Part shown: positions 9,786 to 18,517 of the stretch, in pieces
Layout of the letters: every line of letters begins with the position of its first letter
Numbering within the stretch: the first letter of the stretch is position 1
NCBI GenBank assembly: GCA_022984795.1
Contig: JALIHJ010000031.1
Coordinates: forward strand, 1 to 64,000
Source of the DNA: Fabrea salina
Taxonomy: Eukaryota > Ciliophora > Heterotrichea > Heterotrichida > Fabreidae
DNA: 64,000 nt
Direction of reading: 5' to 3'
The notes under the pieces: generated by a model
What the model saw: the letters and a program-made list of their open reading frames with translations, nothing else
What the model was told of the DNA's origin: nothing
Database searches by the model: none
Position numbers and translations under genes: made by a program

Positions 9786-10250
9786 TTAACTTAAGAGTTT
9801 TTCTATTTGATTGACTAAGATATTTGTTTGTGGAGGAGGGAGGGGAACTGGGTTGAAAGAATTTACAAGTAGTATAGTGTCTAGTAGTTGGGAAGGACTT
9901 TCGCACATCAGTAAGTGGCTTCTCTGAGACAACTCTCTGCTGATTTCGAGTTGGTGGTTGTTCATTAGTTTTTGGTTGACAACTACAATGAGCTTTTTAC
10001 CTAAGCGCAGCGCTTCAAGAATCGATCCTGCACCTGCGTGGCTCACTACCAAGTCAGCGGACTGGAATTTATCACTTAGACTGGGAGCATAACTGAAGTT
10101 AGGAAGGCTAGGAGTGTAGGTTCCTGAGCCTATTTGGCACTCTATGTGTGTGTATCCCGAGTTGGCAAGGGCAGACTTGACCTCATCTTTGTCGACTTCT
10201 TTAACTAAGTCGTCGAAGTTGGTTGTGCCGACAGTGGTGAAGACCTTCAT
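9786..10250 (-). CDS. ALG13: ALG13, UDP-GlcNAc transferase catalytic subunit
   Basis: 154 residues, the size of the short single-domain ALG13 of fungi. It matches the C-terminal half of the glycosyltransferase 28 fold: FTTVGTTNFDDLV at the N-terminus, then SADLVVSHAGAGSILEALRL and KKLIVVVN and NNHQLEISREL, which form the UDP-GlcNAc site. With membrane-bound ALG14 it adds the second GlcNAc to the dolichol-linked oligosaccharide on the cytosolic face of the ER. ALG14 is not visible in this window. Its start codon is 21 bp from that of the divergent kinesin gene. Confidence 0.93.
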   Translation of the reverse strand: MKVFTTVGTTNFDDLVKEVDKDEVKSALANSGYTHIECQIGSGTYTPSLPNFSYAPSLSDKFQSADLVVSHAGAGSILEALRLGKKLIVVVNQKLMNNHQLEISRELSQRSHLLMCESPSQLLDTILLVNSFNPVPLPPPQTNILVNQIEKLLS

Positions 10251-10271
10251 CGTTTATCAACAACTAATAAA
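10251..10271. promoter_or_regulatory. Minimal bidirectional promoter, ALG13/kinesin
   Basis: Only 21 bp separate two divergent start codons. The AT-rich sequence includes the CATCG start of ALG13 and AATAAA just before the kinesin ATG. Both 5' UTRs and the promoter elements must fit here or lie inside the coding regions. Confidence 0.5.
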
Positions 10272-11747
10272 ATGGAAGACGATTCCTCTGCCAACATAGG
10301 GGTGTTTTGCCGGTTCCGGCCCCTAAACGCTAAGGAAATAGAGCTGGCAGAAAGTCTTAGCATGAACATCGAAGGGGGCTCTACTGTAGTTGTGACGCCT
10401 CAACAAGAAAAAAATGAGCCCATGCGGTTTGCTTACGATTGGGTATTTGGTCCAAACTCAGAGCAAAAAATAGTTTACGAAAAGGCAGCTAAGCCAATTG
10501 TTGAGTCAGTTATGAAAGGGTTTAATGGAACAGTGTTTGCCTACGGACAAACTTCTTCGGGTAAGACCTTCACCATGACTGGACCGAGTATTGAAGACAA
10601 AAACATGATGGGGATAATTCCTCGCATGGTTGGAACTGTTTTTGACCAAATTGAGAACTCCTACGACCACCTGGAGTTCACTGTGAAAGTTTCCTTTGCC
10701 GAGATTTACATGGAAAAGATCAAGGACCTAATAGACCCTTCTAGGACCAATTTGAAGGTGCACGAAGATAGGACCAAGGGAATTTTTATTTCAGGGTTGA
10801 CTGAACACTATGTTTCTTCGGACCAGGAAGTTTACGACTTGATGAAAGTGGGAACTGATAATAGAGAAGTAGGTTACACGGACATGAATGCAGGGTCTTC
10901 GAGGTCCCACTCTCTGTTTATTATAATAATTGCACAAAACAACACACTGGACTACTCTACCAAAGTGGGTAAGTTGTACCTGGTAGACTTAGCAGGGTCT
11001 GAAAAGGTCTCTAAAACTGGTGCTGCTGGGAAAAGGCTGGAGGAAGCTAAAAACATCAACAAGTCCCTTACTGTACTGGGGCAAGTCATAAATTGCTTGA
11101 CTGACGGCAAAAACTCACACATTCCCTACAGGGACTCGAAACTCACACGAGTTCTGCAAGATTCGCTGGGAGGGAATTCCAAAACTTCTTTGATAATTAC
11201 GTGTTCTCCCTCGAAGTTCAATGAGCACGAAACACTCAGTACTCTGCGGTTTGGAATCAGGGCAAAAGCCATCAAGAACAAACCCAAAGTAAACAGAGAG
11301 TACACTGTGGCTGAACTTAAGTTGTTGCTAGCTAACGCAAAGCAAGAAATTTCCAAAAAAGACTCCCAAATTAAGTCTTTGAAAAACGCTTTGAAGGGTT
11401 CGGGAAGCGTGTCAGTGGGGGAGCTGGATGAAATAAGAACTGAGGGGAGCCAAAGCGACCACGAAAATACAGTGAGTGAGGAGTATGGAAATGTAATCCA
11501 GGAACTAGAGGACACTAGAAGCAGACTTACTGAAGAAGTAGAAAGCCACACAAAACTCAAGTACGACTTTATTAACTATCAGCTTGAAATCGACAACTTA
11601 AGGAATGAAAACGAAAACTTGTCCAAAGAGCATAATAAAATTGCAAACTTTTTAAGTTTATCTAAGTTAAAGCGGTTAAAGTTCTTTGTTAATATGCAGG
11701 CACTACTGGATAAGTTAAAAAACGAGCAAAGCAAAAACGAAAGCTAA
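10272..11747 (+). CDS. Kinesin-1-like motor protein, short stalk
   Basis: 491 residues with an N-terminal kinesin motor (about 8-335): the P-loop GQTSSGKT, switch I NAGSSRSHSLF, switch II LVDLAGSEK, and the microtubule-binding stretch HIPYRDSKLTRVLQDSLGG. The motor most resembles kinesin-1 (YDWVFGPNSEQ, GFNGTVFAYGQ). Coiled coil follows (about 345-470). Conventional kinesin-1 heavy chains are about twice as long, so the stalk and tail are reduced or lost. LINE-like sequence starts within about 35 bp of the stop codon, so a truncating insertion is possible. Expected role: plus-end-directed microtubule transport. Confidence 0.92.
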   Translation: MEDDSSANIGVFCRFRPLNAKEIELAESLSMNIEGGSTVVVTPQQEKNEPMRFAYDWVFGPNSEQKIVYEKAAKPIVESVMKGFNGTVFAYGQTSSGKTFTMTGPSIEDKNMMGIIPRMVGTVFDQIENSYDHLEFTVKVSFAEIYMEKIKDLIDPSRTNLKVHEDRTKGIFISGLTEHYVSSDQEVYDLMKVGTDNREVGYTDMNAGSSRSHSLFIIIIAQNNTLDYSTKVGKLYLVDLAGSEKVSKTGAAGKRLEEAKNINKSLTVLGQVINCLTDGKNSHIPYRDSKLTRVLQDSLGGNSKTSLIITCSPSKFNEHETLSTLRFGIRAKAIKNKPKVNREYTVAELKLLLANAKQEISKKDSQIKSLKNALKGSGSVSVGELDEIRTEGSQSDHENTVSEEYGNVIQELEDTRSRLTEEVESHTKLKYDFINYQLEIDNLRNENENLSKEHNKIANFLSLSKLKRLKFFVNMQALLDKLKNEQSKNES

Positions 11748-11781
11748 ACAGGGGCATAGGAAAGCAGCAGACTTAATCGAT

Positions 11782-12165
11782 TTGCAAGGATTTGATAAAA
11801 TAAACTTAAACTTACGCAAAAATCACACGCTTCATCAAACACATGGAACCAGACCCCAACTGCACCTGGTGCAAGCAAGAAGAGACAGTCGAACACATCC
11901 TGGAATACTGCCCAAAAACAGAATCCCAAGAGAAAAACTGAGGAAAATCGCAAGGAAACACTTCGAACCAAAGGAATCACTCATCTACCACTTAGTACTA
12001 GAATCGGACAAACTAAATGAAGAAAGAAACCAATTAACAATAAAACAAAAACAAAAATTAGACACAGAAATCAAGAACTACTTCAACATCATCATCAAGA
12101 CCAGAAAAACCCACAAGAAGCAACGAACTCCGACTCAAGAAGAAACGAAGACCAAAAACCAATGA
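11782..12165 (+). mobile_element. LINE (non-LTR retrotransposon) 3' end fragment
   Basis: A short A-rich stretch encodes, in frame 2 (about 11822-11940), the zinc motif C-x2-C-x7-H-x4-C (CTWCKQEETVEHILEYC) found near the C-terminus of LINE reverse transcriptase proteins. The reading then continues in a different frame with a basic tail (KLRKIARKHFEPKESLIYHL) to TGA at 12163-12165. At least one frame break lies between. Upstream domains (reverse transcriptase, endonuclease) are absent, so this is a 5'-truncated copy. It lies directly behind the kinesin stop codon. The family cannot be named. Confidence 0.6.
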
Positions 12166-12204
12166 AAAGACACAAGAAAAATCTACCCACCTGGGGCAAG
12201 AACG

Positions 12205-12408
12205 CTAACGAGAATAACTTGCTTGATAAAGTAGTAATAATACATCAAATTCTTGGTCTATTAGTTTAATGAGTAATTCGGTGTGTAATTGATTCTCATT
12301 AGTTACTAAAATCACTTCGGCTATTCTTCTCTCATTAAAGGCAAGCAGCAAGTTTCCAATGAACTTAGCACCTTTTTGGTAGTTATGACGTTCGGTGAAG
12401 CCAATATT
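12205..12408 (-). pseudogene. Open stretch of an unrecognised decayed protein
   Basis: Between an in-frame TAG at 12409 and a TAG at 12205 the minus strand is open for 67 codons and reads like real protein (GFTERHNYQKGAKFIGNLLL, then IAEVILVTNENQLHTELLIK). It has no start codon, and the frame upstream is stopped twice within about 30 bases. No family recognised. It is probably the remnant of a gene. The surrounding 350 bp hold nothing else except the telomere-like motif at 12509. Confidence 0.35.
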
Positions 12409-12508
12409 CTAGAAGACTAGAATGCTGAGTGCAGTGACTTATGAGCAAGGGCTATTTCAAGTTTTGATCGATTGGTTAGTTTAATTCTTAGTGCTTCTTC
12501 GAATTAAA

Positions 12509-12521
12509 TAGGGTGTTAGGG
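12509..12521 (-). repeat. Interstitial telomere-like motif (1.6 units)
   Basis: TAGGGTGTTAGGG is a perfect 13-base match to the telomere, with the G-rich strand on the plus strand. It is thus opposite in orientation to the left telomere. It lies 14 bp before the start codon of the cysteine-rich surface gene, so it could also be a promoter element. Confidence 0.6.
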
Positions 12522-12535
12522 GTTGTTGTAAAAAT

Positions 12536-15500
12536 ATGTTGAACAAAATTTTGCTTTGGGTTCTTGCAGTAAGTTTGAGTTTGGGTTCAGAATGCCCAAA
12601 GTACTACTGCCACACTGGCGGAGAGAACTTTGGGGACCAGTGCATGCGTCCAGTTGGGGGTAACTTTGAACTTGAGATCTGTGAAAACTCTCGCAGGCAA
12701 AGTCCTTATTGCAATGTGCAACCTAGTTTCCACCAGCCATTTAACTGCACTTCCATGCCTAGGCCCTTCAAAGACCCTGTTTACCCTGGGGAGCCTTGTG
12801 TTTATGACTCTGACTGCGTCACTAGCATGTGCATTAGAAACAAGTGTGCAGGTGCATCCCTAGGTGAGCAATGCACTTCGCACAGCGACTGCAGTGTTGG
12901 ACTTTACTGTGGACAAGATAGCCTATGCAGGCGACAGAAGATAAAAGGCTCCTATTGTAGCAGTGACTACGAATGCGACAACCAACTAGCTTGCAATCAA
13001 ACAATGCTTGGTGACGGAACTTGCGTGGATTACTTTAGCATAGAGGACGGCGAAGGTGTGGGACTCTGCATGACTTGGTTTTCAGAAGGTGTAAGTAACC
13101 TCTGCAAGTCAGGTAGCTGTGAAAAGAACTTTACGTTTATTTACGATGGTAACTCAACTGGAGTTGAAAATGGAGTTGGAGTGTGCCGAGAACCTTTAAC
13201 TATCTCTGGAAGCTACCCCAAAACATGCACTGATAGTCTTGACTGTATTGGTTCAAACTCAGTTTACTCTTTGCAAGAAGGAACCTGCAGCTGTGGCATG
13301 GGGATTATAGGAACTAAGTACTGCGAGGCATGGTCAGGGGATCCTCCTTCAGCTCAAGTCAGAGAAATCCTTAAAAAGCACCTTGGAGACAATGGAATCA
13401 GAAACTGCCACACTGAAAGAAGGTTTGACAATTTCTGCTTGTCACAAACCTTAGAACCTCCACAAATCTTCAACTACACCAAAAACAAACTACTGGCCGG
13501 GGACACTGCTAGGTATCAAGAAAACGATTACTGCACTGAGGTTATCTTCAACCAAGACTACTTCAAACTTAGCGCAAGAGACTTTGAGTGCAAAGCTTAT
13601 AAGTGCGTAGATTCTCATGACTGGCAAAAAGACGTGTGTATCACTTACATTGGAGGAACCAACACTTTTGGACTTAAGGAGTGCCCTGGCGACGAGTATT
13701 GCAACTCAGAATTAGCTGAGGCTAACAAATGGCTGAATGTTACTTGTGGAGGTCAAAAGCCAATTGAAAAGCACTTCCCAGGAGAAAGCTGTGAGTCCAG
13801 TGATGATTGCAAGTATGGAAACTGCCAACTAGGAGAGTGTCAGGGAGCTGCTAAAGGCAAGGACTGCACCTTGAACGAAGAATGCAATCCGGGCTTATAC
13901 TGTGACCTTGACCATTCAAGCATTGACTTCAAAACAGTGTGCCAAAAACTCAAAGGTGTAGGTGAGAAGTGCAACTACGAGTATGAATGTGTAGCCTACG
14001 CTACTTGCAATACCACAGAACCTAGAGTCCCAGGGACTTGCATAAAGTATTTTTCTGTGGAAAACGAAGGTGTGGTGCCTTGTCCCGTTCCAGGGTTCAA
14101 CTATATGTGCCAAAGTGGAACTTGCTATTCTTCTTAGGGCTCTTCAGTGGGCAAATGCGTTCCTGCTCCTTACTACGAAGAGTTCCCTAAAAAGTGCATC
14201 ACATCAAATGACTGCACAGTGACGAACGTCGAAAATGACAAGTTCACAGGTGACTGCCAGTGCGGGTATAACTCTGGGGGCAACTCTTACTGTATGCCTT
14301 TCTTAGGGGATCAAGTAGGCAAGCACTTCTTAGGAAACATAACTTTGTACTTGAACAGCTCAAGCATGTCAGCTTGTCAAACTACAAGAAGGCACTCACT
14401 GACTTGTGCACAGCAAGTAGCTAAGGACATCGGACTCAATCAAACTGAGATTTATCTTTCTAGTCTTAACTACACCAAGTTCGCCAAGTACATAGACAAC
14501 GACAACTGCGTTAAAGACATATTCACTTCTGATTATTGGAACTACATAGTTCCTCCTAAACCTCAGTGTCCGATCTACGAATGCTCTATTTTGGGTGGTG
14601 ATGTTTGCTTTAAAAATATGAATGGAAGTTATCTACTCGACAGCTGCAATTTAGATTCAAACCCTTACTGCGACTTCAAAAGTCTGAAAGAAACAGCAAA
14701 GTGCGTACCGGAACCTTCGCCTGAAATAGAGAAGAAGTACCCAGGAGAACCATGCGTGATTAATTCCCAGTGTAAGTCAGAAAAGTGTGTGTTCGGAAAG
14801 TGCTTTGGGAACCAACTAGGAGAAAAATGCATTAAAAACATGGACTGCGGAGTTGGAATGTACTGTAAGAACAAGATTTGCAGTGTCCAAGAAAGCAAGG
14901 GAGGCCAGTGCACTAACACTTATATCTGCAAAAACAACCTTAAATGCAACGGAGATGAAAGCAAACCTGGTACATGTGTTGAGCTTTTCTCTTTGAAAGA
15001 AGGAGAAACTGCTCATGACTGTATCCGAATCGCCAACCCAGAAGGTGTTTCTGAACTCTGCGAAAGTGGAAGCTGTTCTCTAGATAACAAAAAATGCCAA
15101 TCTGCTTTTAAAAGCCAAAAAAATCTTCAAAGCCCTTGCAGACGCGATTCTGATTGTTCTGCTATCAATTCAAGTGGTTTCTCTGAAGAAGGAACTTGCG
15201 AATGCGGAATGAACCCTGAAGGAGACTCCTACTGTTACCCTTGGTCTGGAGATACTTCATTCTTGAACTATAAACACAAGCTCTTGAGTTACATGCAAAG
15301 CAAAGGCATTTTCAATTGCCACACTGAAGCAAGGTACAATCAGCCGTGCTTTGAACAAAACCTTAATGCTTCCGAAATATCTAGTTTCTTCAAGAGCCAC
15401 CTTGAGTCTTTAAAAAACCCAAAACTTATTAGCAATTCCAATTGCACTCAAGAAATAATTAACTCAGACTACTACGAACAGAAACCTTCCCTTTATGAGT

Positions 15501-16489
15501 GCAAAGCTTACACTTGTTCAGGAGTGGAGTCTAGCTCTACCTGCATCTCCTTCAACTCTGCCCAGAACCTGTTCAACATCTCACAGTGCTCAGGTGGAGA
15601 ACACTGCGACTGGACCAAAGCAGTAGCAAACGAGTACATTCAAGAGTCTTGTGGAGGAGCACCTCCTCTTGAATTAGCTTATCCTGGTGAAATGTGCGAT
15701 AGTAGCTCTGACTGTAAGTATGGAAACTGCGAGTCGGATATCTGCCAAGGCAAGACTCAAGGACAAGCTTGCAGAGAAATGGGAGAGTGCAATCCTGGAC
15801 TTTACTGCAATTCGTCTCAAACATGCCAACCTCTAAAGCAAATAGGCGAATCCTGCACAAGTAAGTTTGAGTGTGTTACAAAAGCCACCTGCAACGCTAC
15901 TTCTTCTTCTGAAGGAACTTGTGTGGAATACTTTTCAGTCAACAACAGACAACAAGTAGTCTGTCCAGTCTCTGGCTACAACACCATGTGCAAGTCAGGT
16001 GCCTGTTACAGTCAAGGAGCTGTGGGTGTCTGTACTGATGCTCCTCAGTCTTCCAGTGAACAAAAGGAATGTGTTACTTCCAATGACTGCATTGTAGAGA
16101 ACAGCCAAACCTACAATTTTGTAGGAGAGTGTACTTGTGGTTACAACCCTAAGGGCAAATCTTACTGCAGTGCCTTTGTAGGGGATCAGTCTGGACAAGA
16201 GTGGTTACAAAATGCCACTGAACTATACAGCAGTAAGTCAATATCTGATTGCCAAACCACTAGAAGGTACTCTAAAAACTGCATGCAGATGGTAGCTGAA
16301 GGTTTAGACAAAGACCCCAACTACTACTACCACTCTTACCTGAAGTTCTTCATGCACCCTCTAATCATTGACAACAACGAATGTGTAAAAAAGACTTTCA
16401 CTTCAGAGTACTGGAGCAATTTGAATCCGAAGTCTGATCTTGGACTCTTGTTAGCTCCAGGACTACTACTAATTACTCTATTTAACTAA
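12536..16489 (+). CDS. Cysteine-rich modular surface protein with one in-frame TAG
   Basis: Read through a TAG at 14135-14137, this gives about 1317 residues. It has a signal peptide (MLNKILLWVLAVSLSLG), four cysteine-rich modules of about 320-340 residues in the order A-B-A-B, many N-glycosylation sequons, and a hydrophobic tail (LLLAPGLLLITLFN) suggesting a GPI anchor. Each module contains a Dickkopf/EGF-like core (for example SSDCKYGNCQLGECQG then CNPGLYC). The TAG lies in module B1 at CYSS-stop-GSSVGKC, where module B2 reads CYSQGAVGVC without a stop. No intron removes it. Without read-through the product is 533 residues and lacks the anchor. Likely a coat or surface antigen-like protein. 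The next gene starts 11 bp after its stop. Confidence 0.75.
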
Positions 16490-16500
16490 TCTAAAAAACA

Positions 16501-17907
16501 ATGATTAGAAGGTTTTCGCAGTTGCTGAGCATTTCGCCTCTGGATGGCAGGTATTCAAGCAAGGTTTCTGAACTTTCGAAGTACTTTAGTGAGTCGGCTT
16601 TGATCAAGTACAGAGTGAAAGTAGAGGTTTCTTGGCTGATTCACCTTGCACAAAACAACATTCTCAAAGACAACTCTGGAAGGGTTCTAGGACTGACACC
16701 AAGTGACGAAACTAAACTAAACTCTTTGTGGAAGGACTTTGGCATAGAAGGTGCAACTTGGGTTAAAACTAAAGAAAAAGAAGTTAACCACGACTTAAAG
16801 GCCGTCGAGTACTTCCTTAAAGAACACACTCACTTGCAAGAACTAAAGGAGTACTTCCATGTATGCTGCACTTCGGAAGACATCAACAACCTCAGTTACT
16901 CACTGATGGTCCAAGAAGCAGTGCAGCAGACTGTGGTACCTGCTTTGGAGAGTTTGGTAAACAACCTTCAGAAAATAGCTGTCCTCAACTCAAGTACTTC
17001 GATGATGTCAAGAACACACGGCCAACCAGCTTCTCCAACTACTCTGGGCAAAGAAGTGGCTAACTTTGCTTACAGACTTAGTTTGCAGCTGCACAAACTC
17101 AAGCAACTCAAGATGAGTGGAAAGTGCAACGGGGCTGTTGGGAACTACAACTCCCACGTAGTGACTTTTCCAGGAGTGAACTGGATTAGTTTGAGTCAGA
17201 AGTTCGTAGAAGGTTTGGGGCTGGAATGGAACCCCTACACTACCCAAATTGAACCGCATGACTGCATAGCTGAAATGTGTTCTAGAGTTTGCCACATTAA
17301 CACTGTTTTACTCGATTTGTGCAAAGACATGTGGGGGTACATTAGTTTAGGCTACTTTTTAGGAGAAGTCAAGGAAAAAGAGGTTGGTTCCTCAACTATG
17401 CCTCACAAAGTCAACCCTATTTACTTCGAAAATGCAGAAGGAAATCTAGGGATAGCCAATGCGATTCTGAAGCATCTGGAAGAAAAGCTTCCAGTGTCTA
17501 GGTTCCAAAGAGACTTAAGTGACTCCACAGCTTTACGGAACATAGGGACTGGACTGGGACACTGCATTCTCTCTTACAAGTCAATTGAAACAGGCTTTGC
17601 GAGACTTAAGGTCAACGAGAAGAAGTTGAAGGACGAACTGAACCAGCACTGGGAGCTACTGGCGGAACCAGTGCAGATGGTGTTGAGAAGGTTTGGCTAT
17701 GAGCAGCCCTACGAGCTCCTGAAGAAGTTCACTCGGGGAAAAGAGTCTTTGAGTAGAGAAGAGTACTTTGAGTTGATTCAAAGGATCAAAGAGGAGTACG
17801 ACTTGCCTGGGAAAATAGTAGCTGAACTGGAGTCCTTGAAGCCCGAAACTTACATAGGGTATGCGGAGTACCTAGGGTCTTCAGTTAAGAAGTTTACTTC
17901 TGAATAA
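16501..17907 (+). CDS. ADSL: Adenylosuccinate lyase (bacterial-type PurB)
   Basis: 468 residues. It cleaves SAICAR to AICAR and adenylosuccinate to AMP, releasing fumarate, in purine synthesis. Recognised by the N-terminal ISPLDGRY, CCTSEDINNLSY, TRTHGQPASPTTLGKE-like MSRTHGQPASPTTLGKEVAN, and the flexible catalytic loop SSTMPHKVNPIYFENAEG with its catalytic Ser. Length and motifs match the E. coli PurB subgroup, not the animal ADSL subgroup. This could be an ancient lateral gain or a type shared by protists. The start ATG follows the previous stop codon after only 11 bp. Confidence 0.95.
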   Translation: MIRRFSQLLSISPLDGRYSSKVSELSKYFSESALIKYRVKVEVSWLIHLAQNNILKDNSGRVLGLTPSDETKLNSLWKDFGIEGATWVKTKEKEVNHDLKAVEYFLKEHTHLQELKEYFHVCCTSEDINNLSYSLMVQEAVQQTVVPALESLVNNLQKIAVLNSSTSMMSRTHGQPASPTTLGKEVANFAYRLSLQLHKLKQLKMSGKCNGAVGNYNSHVVTFPGVNWISLSQKFVEGLGLEWNPYTTQIEPHDCIAEMCSRVCHINTVLLDLCKDMWGYISLGYFLGEVKEKEVGSSTMPHKVNPIYFENAEGNLGIANAILKHLEEKLPVSRFQRDLSDSTALRNIGTGLGHCILSYKSIETGFARLKVNEKKLKDELNQHWELLAEPVQMVLRRFGYEQPYELLKKFTRGKESLSREEYFELIQRIKEEYDLPGKIVAELESLKPETYIGYAEYLGSSVKKFTSE

Positions 17908-17912
17908 GTTAA

Positions 17913-18503
17913 TTATGTTCTGCAACAGCCTGGTGGTTTTTTGAGTTTTTTATCTTTTAATTTACACCCAGTGTTTGAGTTTTTGAGTAAGTGGGGTTTG
18001 TCCCTGAGGATGATTTCTGCAACGAGTTCAAATACCCTATTTACATTATATCCAGTTTTAGCACTTGAAGGCACAAAAGGGATTTTGTACCTCTGAGCAA
18101 ACTGTTCCCCAGCTTCGCAACACCCTTCTTGGCCGAGGTCTAGTTTGTTGCCCACGAGGACAAGGACAGCTTCCCCAGTTTTGTTTTCGATCTGTTTGAT
18201 CCACTTGTTCACGTTTTGGAAACTAGTGGGGTTGTCTAAGTCGTAAACCAAAACGATTCCGTGTGCACGTCGGTAAAAGGTAGTGGAGATGCTGGAGTGG
18301 TGGTGTTCTTGGCCTGCAGTGTCCCAGACCTGGAGGTTGATTTGCTTGTCAAGCACTTTCACTGCTTTGGACTTGTACTCAATTCCTATGGTAGAAATGG
18401 TGTTTATGGTGAATTGGTTGTCAGCAAACCTGAGCAAGAGCGAGGTTTTTCCTACACTGGAGTCCCCGAGCGTCAGAATTTTTAAAGTTGGCAACTCTTC
18501 CAT
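17913..18503 (-). CDS. Rab-family small GTPase
   Basis: 196 residues. P-loop GDSSVGKTSL, switch I TIGIEYK, switch II WDTAGQE with the catalytic Gln, GNKLDLG for guanine binding, SAKTGYN, and a C-terminal CCRT that fits double geranylgeranylation. These place it in the Rab family, which directs vesicle traffic. The three residues after WDTAGQE are HHH where most Rabs have RFR or RYR. The Rab subfamily is unclear. Convergent with ADSL (5 bp between stops) and divergent from the NEK kinase (14 bp between starts). Confidence 0.92.
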   Translation of the reverse strand: MEELPTLKILTLGDSSVGKTSLLLRFADNQFTINTISTIGIEYKSKAVKVLDKQINLQVWDTAGQEHHHSSISTTFYRRAHGIVLVYDLDNPTSFQNVNKWIKQIENKTGEAVLVLVGNKLDLGQEGCCEAGEQFAQRYKIPFVPSSAKTGYNVNRVFELVAEIILRDKPHLLKNSNTGCKLKDKKLKKPPGCCRT

Positions 18504-18517
18504 TTAATTTTTTGAAT

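Noticed and set aside
14123-14137. A tiny intron ending in the TAG of the surface-protein gene
   Set aside because: No GT lies 15 or 16 bases before the TAG; the nearest GT gives a 23-mer that breaks the frame.
18488-18517. Upstream extension of the NEK kinase
   Set aside because: No ATG, and it would overlap the Rab start codon; the ATG at 18518 gives MSLKEFDILEKIG, a normal kinase start.
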